NCBI GenBank assembly: GCA_017938785.1
Contig: JAGBAU010000303.1
Location: forward strand, 1 to 10,151
Reading direction: 5' to 3'
Source of the DNA: Clostridia bacterium
GTDB taxonomy: Bacteria; Bacillota_A; Clostridia; Christensenellales; Aristaeellaceae
DNA: 10,151 nt
Below the pieces are notes generated by a model that was given only the letters and a program-made list of their open reading frames with translations, was not told the origin of the DNA and did not search any database. The position numbers and the translations under genes are program-made. Positions 6,370 through 10,151 of this stretch are shown one piece after another. Numbering within the stretch: position 1 is the stretch's first letter; each line of letters starts with the position of its first letter.

Positions 6370-7203
6370 ATGAAGCGCAATATTCGCATTATCGCATTGG
6401 TTCTCACCCTGATTCTGCTGGCCGTACCCGCACTGGCCGATTCCACCGCCCGCACCCTGGACGAAATCAAGGAGAGCGGCGTGCTGACCGTCGGCGTTTT
6501 CTCCGACAAGAAGCCCTTTGGCTATGTGGATGAAAACGGAGAATACCAGGGATATGACGTCTACTTTGCCCGCCGTCTTGCCGAGGACCTGGGCGTAGAG
6601 TTGGAGCTGGTGAGTGTGGACGCACCCAACCGCGTGGAATTCCTGACCAGCGCCAAGGTGGATATCATCCTCGCCAATTTCACCGTAACCCCGGAACGTG
6701 CCGAAGTGGTGGATTTCGCACTGCCCTATATGAAGGTGGCGCTGGGCGTGGTTTCCCCGGATTCTGCACTGATCACCGATGTGGCTGAACTGGAAGGCAA
6801 GACGCTGATCGTCTCCAAGGGCACTACGGCCGAAACCTACTTCACCGAGAATCATCCCGAAGTGACCCTCCTGAAGTTCGATACCTATACCGAAGCCTTT
6901 AACGCCCTGCTGGATGGCCGCGGCGACGCGCTCTCCACAGACAACACCGAGGTTCTGGCATGGGCGCTGGAAAACCCCGGCTACACCGTGGGCATTGAAA
7001 CCCTGGGCAGCCTGGACAGCATCGCTCCCGCCGTGCAGAAGGGAAATGAAACCGTACTCGCATTCGTCAACGATGAAATTGAAGCCCTGGCAGAGGAGAA
7101 CTTCTTCCATGCAGACTTTGAAGCCACGCTGAAGGACGTCTATGGCGACGCAGTCGATCCCGACAACCTGGTTGTCGAGGGCGGCGCGATCGAAGTCGGC
7201 TGA
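6370..7203 (+). CDS. Amino-acid ABC transporter substrate-binding protein, CjaA/cysteine-binding type
   Basis: A 277-residue secreted binding protein that delivers its ligand to the ABC permeases encoded just upstream. Residues 1-23 are a signal peptide (KR, hydrophobic core, then ALA before Asp24). The mature part is a two-lobed type-3 SBP (PF00497): TLDEIKESGVLTVGVFSDKKPFGYVD, NRVEFLTSAKVDIILANFT, TPERAEVVDFALPYMKVALGV, SKGTTAETYF, RGDALSTDN and a C-terminal LVVEGGAI. As recalled, these follow the Campylobacter cysteine-binding protein CjaA almost motif by motif, so cysteine/cystine is the best ligand guess. There is no cysteine anywhere and no lipobox, so it would be released by signal peptidase I and not lipid-anchored, which is unusual for a Gram-positive SBP. 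The start is supported by AAGAAGGA (6355-6362), seven bases before ATG 6370. It is transcribed from its own promoter behind leader peptides and an attenuator. Confidence 0.94.
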   Translation: MKRNIRIIALVLTLILLAVPALADSTARTLDEIKESGVLTVGVFSDKKPFGYVDENGEYQGYDVYFARRLAEDLGVELELVSVDAPNRVEFLTSAKVDIILANFTVTPERAEVVDFALPYMKVALGVVSPDSALITDVAELEGKTLIVSKGTTAETYFTENHPEVTLLKFDTYTEAFNALLDGRGDALSTDNTEVLAWALENPGYTVGIETLGSLDSIAPAVQKGNETVLAFVNDEIEALAEENFFHADFEATLKDVYGDAVDPDNLVVEGGAIEVG

Positions 7204-7214
7204 TGCACAGCATG

Positions 7215-7243
7215 CGAGGCCCTGCCATTTATGCGGGGCCTCG
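7215..7243 (+). terminator. GC-rich hairpin after the binding-protein gene
   Basis: CGAGGCCCTGC (7215-7225) pairs with GCGGGGCCTCG (7233-7243), 11 pairs with one G-U and a seven-base loop, 11 bases after the stop codon. No T run follows (AACCGAATTG), so termination may be weak or factor-dependent; it could instead protect the mRNA 3' end. The remaining gap up to 7436 holds the operator, promoter and small ORF listed next. Confidence 0.55.
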
Positions 7244-7273
7244 AACCGAATTGTTCAAAAATATTTCAATTAT

Positions 7274-7292
7274 GTCTATTGACACGGTAGAC
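7274..7292. promoter_or_regulatory. Putative Rrf2-type operator over the -35 of the sulfhydrylase gene
   Basis: The dyad GTCTA-N9-TAGAC is wrapped around TTGACA (7279-7284), the same geometry as at 3861-3879. The two 19-base sites agree at 15 positions. Two of the four differences (fourth and sixteenth) are a C:G to T:A swap that keeps the dyad intact, which argues for selection on protein binding and not just promoter similarity. The likely binder is the Rrf2 protein encoded at 3361-3786. Confidence 0.65.
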
Positions 7293-7308
7293 AAACGAGG
7301 CGTATAAT
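7279..7308 (+). promoter_or_regulatory. Vegetative promoter for the sulfhydrylase remnant
   Basis: TTGACA (7279-7284) and TATAAT (7303-7308), both perfect, are 18 bases apart. The start would be near 7315, giving a leader of about 120 bases that contains the 15-codon ORF. The promoter remains intact although the enzyme gene it serves has lost its centre. Confidence 0.82.
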
Positions 7309-7340
7309 CTGTCCAGACAATGCGGAAAGGAGCGATCGGC

Positions 7341-7388
7341 ATGTCAGTTTTCCATATCGGCAGGACGGTCGATCGAATGCAGCTCTGA
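7341..7388 (+). CDS. 15-residue leader peptide before the sulfhydrylase gene
   Basis: The small ORF MSVFHIGRTVDRMQL has a strong ribosome binding site, GGAAAGGAG (7324-7332), eight bases before ATG 7341, and it starts about 25 bases into the predicted transcript. It ends 48 bases before the sulfhydrylase ATG. CGATCGGC (7333-7340) can pair with GGTCGATCG inside the ORF (7368-7375), placing the start codon in a loop. The tail R-x-V-D-R resembles, loosely and from memory, the R-x-V/I-D core of small leader peptides found before sulfur genes in actinobacteria, and it parallels the ORF at 6259. No terminator was seen between it and the next gene. A regulatory role is inferred. Confidence 0.5.
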   Translation: MSVFHIGRTVDRMQL

Positions 7389-7391
7389 TAG

Positions 7392-7970
<579 letters not shown>

Positions 7971-8010
7971 TGATGCGTTGTAAAGTGGTATTCAAAGGAG
8001 TTGTTTTGAT

Positions 8011-8550
8011 ATGAAAAGACTGTCTACCTATAAAATAGTGCTTGTCTCGCTGTTCGCCGCACTGATTTGTGTCGCAACCATGCTTGTGCAGATTCCTATT
8101 CCCGCAACCGGAGGCTATGCAAACCTCGGCGATGGAATTATTCTGATTTGCGCATTCCTCATGCATCCGCTTTGCGCTGTCATTGCAGCCGGTTTGGGAT
8201 CTGTGCTGGCGGATGTCCTGGCCGGATACATTTCCTTCGCACCCGGCACGCTGCTGATCAAAGCGGGAGTTGCGCTGATTGCCGCACTTGTATTCAATCG
8301 TTTCGGAAAAAATGCTGCGGCAAAGAAGGCATTTGCGGGCATGATCGCGGCCGGGCTGCTCGCGGAAGTATTTATGGTGGCCGGTTATTTCTTCTATGAA
8401 GCCGTAATCCTTGGCATTGGCATCGGTGCTGCGGGCGGTATCATCGGAAACATCGGACAGGGCTTTGTGGGTGTGATCGTATCCTGTTTGGTTGCACCCG
8501 CGCTGCGCAGATCGGATGAAATTCGGGAATTCATGGACAAAACAAGATGA
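8011..8550 (+). CDS. ECF transporter S component, substrate unknown
   Basis: A 179-residue integral membrane protein with about five or six hydrophobic segments (roughly 8-28, 43-65, 68-80, 83-98, 108-130, 134-165). The [17 protein letters not shown] stretch followed by [18 protein letters not shown] and [21 protein letters not shown] is typical of vitamin-type ECF S components (PF07155/PF12822-like), which capture a small molecule and share an energising ECF module encoded elsewhere. No ATPase or T component is in the window. The start is set by AAAGGAG (7994-8000), ten bases before ATG 8011. Its stop overlaps the mnmA start. It follows a PLP-enzyme gene and precedes a tRNA thiolase, but neither identifies the ligand. 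Pyridoxine, a riboflavin-like vitamin or a sulfur compound are open guesses. Confidence 0.85.
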   Translation: MKRLSTYKIVLVSLFAALICVATMLVQIPIPATGGYANLGDGIILICAFLMHPLCAVIAAGLGSVLADVLAGYISFAPGTLLIKAGVALIAALVFNRFGKNAAAKKAFAGMIAAGLLAEVFMVAGYFFYEAVILGIGIGAAGGIIGNIGQGFVGVIVSCLVAPALRRSDEIREFMDKTR

Positions 8551-9620
8551 ACAGAAGAGCAATTATCGCCATGAGCGGCGGCGTGGATTCCAGCGTCGCC
8601 GCTTTTGTGATGAAACAGCAGGGATATGACTGCATCGGCGCAACCATGAAGCTGTTTCACAACGAGGACGTCGGCCTCTCCAGGGAGCATACATGCTGTT
8701 CCCTTGAGGATGTGGAGGATGCACGCCGGGTCGCATGGCGGCTGGGGATACCGCACTATGTGATGAATTTCACAGATTGCTTCCGGCAGCGCGTGATTGA
8801 ACCCTTCGTGCATGCCTACGAAAGCGGCGCAACTCCGAATCCCTGCATCGATTGCAATCGGTATCTGAAATTCGATAAATTGATGCAGCGCATGCGCGAA
8901 CTGGATTGCGGCTGTATCGCCACCGGTCACTATGCGCGCATTGAATTTGATGAAGCTTCCGGCAGGTATCTGCTGAAAAAGGCGCTGGATGGCGCAAAGG
9001 ATCAAAGCTACTTCCTCTATTCCATGACGCAGGAACAGCTTGCGCATACCTGTTTTCCACTCGGCATCCTGACCAAACCTCAGGTGCGGAAAATCGCTGA
9101 AGAACAGGGCTTTGCCAACGCCCGCAAGCACGACAGCCAGGACATCTGCTTCGTTCAGAACGGCAGTTATACCGATTTCATCCGGCAATACACGGGCAAG
9201 GCCTATCCAGGCGGAGATTTTGTGGATGCATCCGGCAGGGTGCTCGGGCAGCACAGGGGAACCATCCATTACACCATCGGACAGCGGCGGGGGCTGAATA
9301 TTTCTTCCGATGCGCCGCTGTATGTGTGCCGCATAGATCCCGAAAACAACCGCATTGTCCTTGGAAAGGAGCAGGATCTCTATGTGCAAAGCGTCACTGT
9401 CCGGGACGTCAACCTGATTCCCGTGTCCCGTATGGACGCGCCCATGCGGCTGACCGCAAAACTGCGCTCCTGCCAGAAGGAACAGCGGGCGACTGTCCGG
9501 CAGGTCGCCGATGATGAACTAGAAATCCGCTTCGATTTTCCCCAGCGTGCTCCGGCGAAGGGGCAGGCTGCGGTGCTGTACGACGGGGATATCGTCGTTG
9601 GCGGCGGCACGATTCAGTAA
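8547..9620 (+). CDS. mnmA: tRNA-specific 2-thiouridylase MnmA
   Basis: Makes the 2-thio group of s2U at wobble position 34 of tRNA Lys, Glu and Gln, activating U34 with ATP and inserting sulfur that originates from cysteine. It is cytoplasmic and 357 residues, a normal length. Seen: PP-loop SGGVDSS (10-16), TPNPCIDCN with the nucleophile-position Cys100, GHYARIE (127-133), SYFLY (154-158), and DSQDICFV with the second catalytic-position Cys201, so both catalytic cysteines are present. [13 protein letters not shown] opens the tRNA-binding middle domain and a beta-barrel C-terminal domain follows. The ATG overlaps the ECF stop as ATGA (8547-8550) and has no clear ribosome binding site of its own, so it is probably translated by coupling. 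Confidence 0.96.
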   Translation: MNRRAIIAMSGGVDSSVAAFVMKQQGYDCIGATMKLFHNEDVGLSREHTCCSLEDVEDARRVAWRLGIPHYVMNFTDCFRQRVIEPFVHAYESGATPNPCIDCNRYLKFDKLMQRMRELDCGCIATGHYARIEFDEASGRYLLKKALDGAKDQSYFLYSMTQEQLAHTCFPLGILTKPQVRKIAEEQGFANARKHDSQDICFVQNGSYTDFIRQYTGKAYPGGDFVDASGRVLGQHRGTIHYTIGQRRGLNISSDAPLYVCRIDPENNRIVLGKEQDLYVQSVTVRDVNLIPVSRMDAPMRLTAKLRSCQKEQRATVRQVADDELEIRFDFPQRAPAKGQAAVLYDGDIVVGGGTIQ

Positions 9621-9638
9621 ATCTGGAGGTTTTATCCT

Positions 9639-10151
9639 ATGGCTCTCATTACAAAGCGCATCCGCATCAGCGGAATGAGCTGCATCAACTGTCAGAAGAG
9701 GATTACAGCAAAGCTCAGGGGAACGCCCGGAATCCGGGAAGCTTCCGTCAGCTATCGGGATGGCACAGCGCGGATTGCCTTCGATTCTGCCGTCATCACT
9801 TATGAGCAGATTGCAAAAATCATAGATCATCTCGGCTATAAAGCGCTCCCGGATGGAAAAACAGGCTTTGGAAGGGCTGCGCTTCTGTCGGCGCTTGTGC
9901 TGGTTTTGTATGTTTTACTGGAAAAAACCGGGCTCCTGAACCTGCTGGTTCCGGGCAAACTGGCGGAGAGCGGCATGGGTTACGGCATGCTGTTTGTGGT
10001 CGGGCTGCTGACCTCGGTGCACTGCATCGCCATGTGCGGTGGAATCAATCTTTCCCAGTGCCTGCCGGGAAGCGTGCGGCAGAAAAATGCGCTGCTTCCA
10101 TCGCTGTGCTACAATGCTGGCCGGGTGATTTCTTATACAGTTATCGGCCTG
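9639..10151 (+). CDS. HMA domain fused to SafE/DsbD-like membrane domain, 3' truncated by window
   Basis: The ORF runs off the right edge after 171 codons. Residues 1-72 are a heavy-metal-associated domain with the metal site GMSCINC (Cys15, Cys18) and the usual ferredoxin-like pattern (GIREASVSYRDGTARIAFD, IAKIIDHLGYKA). After a membrane segment at about 80-95 comes the start of a sulfite exporter TauE/SafE-like (DsbD_2, PF13386) unit with its hallmark HCIAMCGGI (128-136), followed by the family-typical YNAGRVISYTVIG. Fusions of this type are known in clostridia and other anaerobes and are thought to move or detoxify copper across the membrane. The function here is inferred from domains. The start is well supported by TGGAGG (9624-9629), nine bases before ATG 9639 and 18 bases after mnmA, so it may share its transcript. 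Confidence 0.88.
   Translation, partial: MALITKRIRISGMSCINCQKRITAKLRGTPGIREASVSYRDGTARIAFDSAVITYEQIAKIIDHLGYKALPDGKTGFGRAALLSALVLVLYVLLEKTGLLNLLVPGKLAESGMGYGMLFVVGLLTSVHCIAMCGGINLSQCLPGSVRQKNALLPSLCYNAGRVISYTVIGL

Noticed and set aside
6163..7110. A 315-codon minus-strand open frame opposite the binding-protein gene.
   Set aside because: It overlaps a well-supported gene and the structured leader, and shows no family motif.
7310..7319. TGTC-CA-GACA near the sulfhydrylase transcription start as a second operator.
   Set aside because: The arms are only four bases, and the geometry differs from the N9 dyads; easily due to chance.

Overview
The window looks like a piece of a moderately GC-rich Bacillota chromosome, most likely a clostridial lineage. 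The grounds are AGGAGG-type ribosome binding sites before most genes, consensus TTGACA/TATAAT promoters, a clostridial-style PurA variant, an Rrf2 regulator with a cysteine cluster, and an ECF transporter S component. No mobile element, CRISPR array, rRNA or tRNA was seen.

Left part (1-3273, + strand): the 3' end of carB, then purA and purB, with gaps of 11 and 23 bases. This is a nucleotide-synthesis operon that ends at a long hairpin (3295-3345) shared with the convergent gene that follows.

Middle part (3361-7970): a sulfur amino acid locus. An Rrf2-family regulator on the minus strand is divergent from two amino-acid ABC permeases and an ATPase. After a 372-base gap comes a CjaA/cystine-type substrate-binding protein, and after a 233-base gap comes an O-acetylhomoserine sulfhydrylase gene that has lost about 250 internal codons in frame. 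The permease promoter and the sulfhydrylase promoter carry the same dyad (GTCYA-N9-TRGAC) built around the -35 box, with a compensating base-pair change between the two copies. This is probably the operator of the neighbouring Rrf2 protein. The binding-protein gene lacks that dyad. It has its own perfect promoter, a 35-codon leader ORF with Met-Cys-Met-Cys codons, an intrinsic terminator, then a 17-codon leader ORF whose last codons (Cys-Arg-Met-stop) form one arm of a hairpin ending against the gene's ribosome binding site. A related-looking 15-codon leader ORF precedes the sulfhydrylase remnant. The locus therefore appears to be under both repressor control and leader-peptide control by cysteine/methionine supply.

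Right part (8011-10151, + strand): an ECF S component of unknown substrate, overlapping by ATGA with mnmA (tRNA 2-thiouridine synthase), then the start of an HMA domain-SafE/DsbD-like membrane protein, probably a copper-handling protein, which runs off the window.

The most notable items are the stacked leader peptides and attenuator before the cysteine-binding protein, the covarying operator pair, and the clean in-frame internal deletion in the sulfhydrylase gene.
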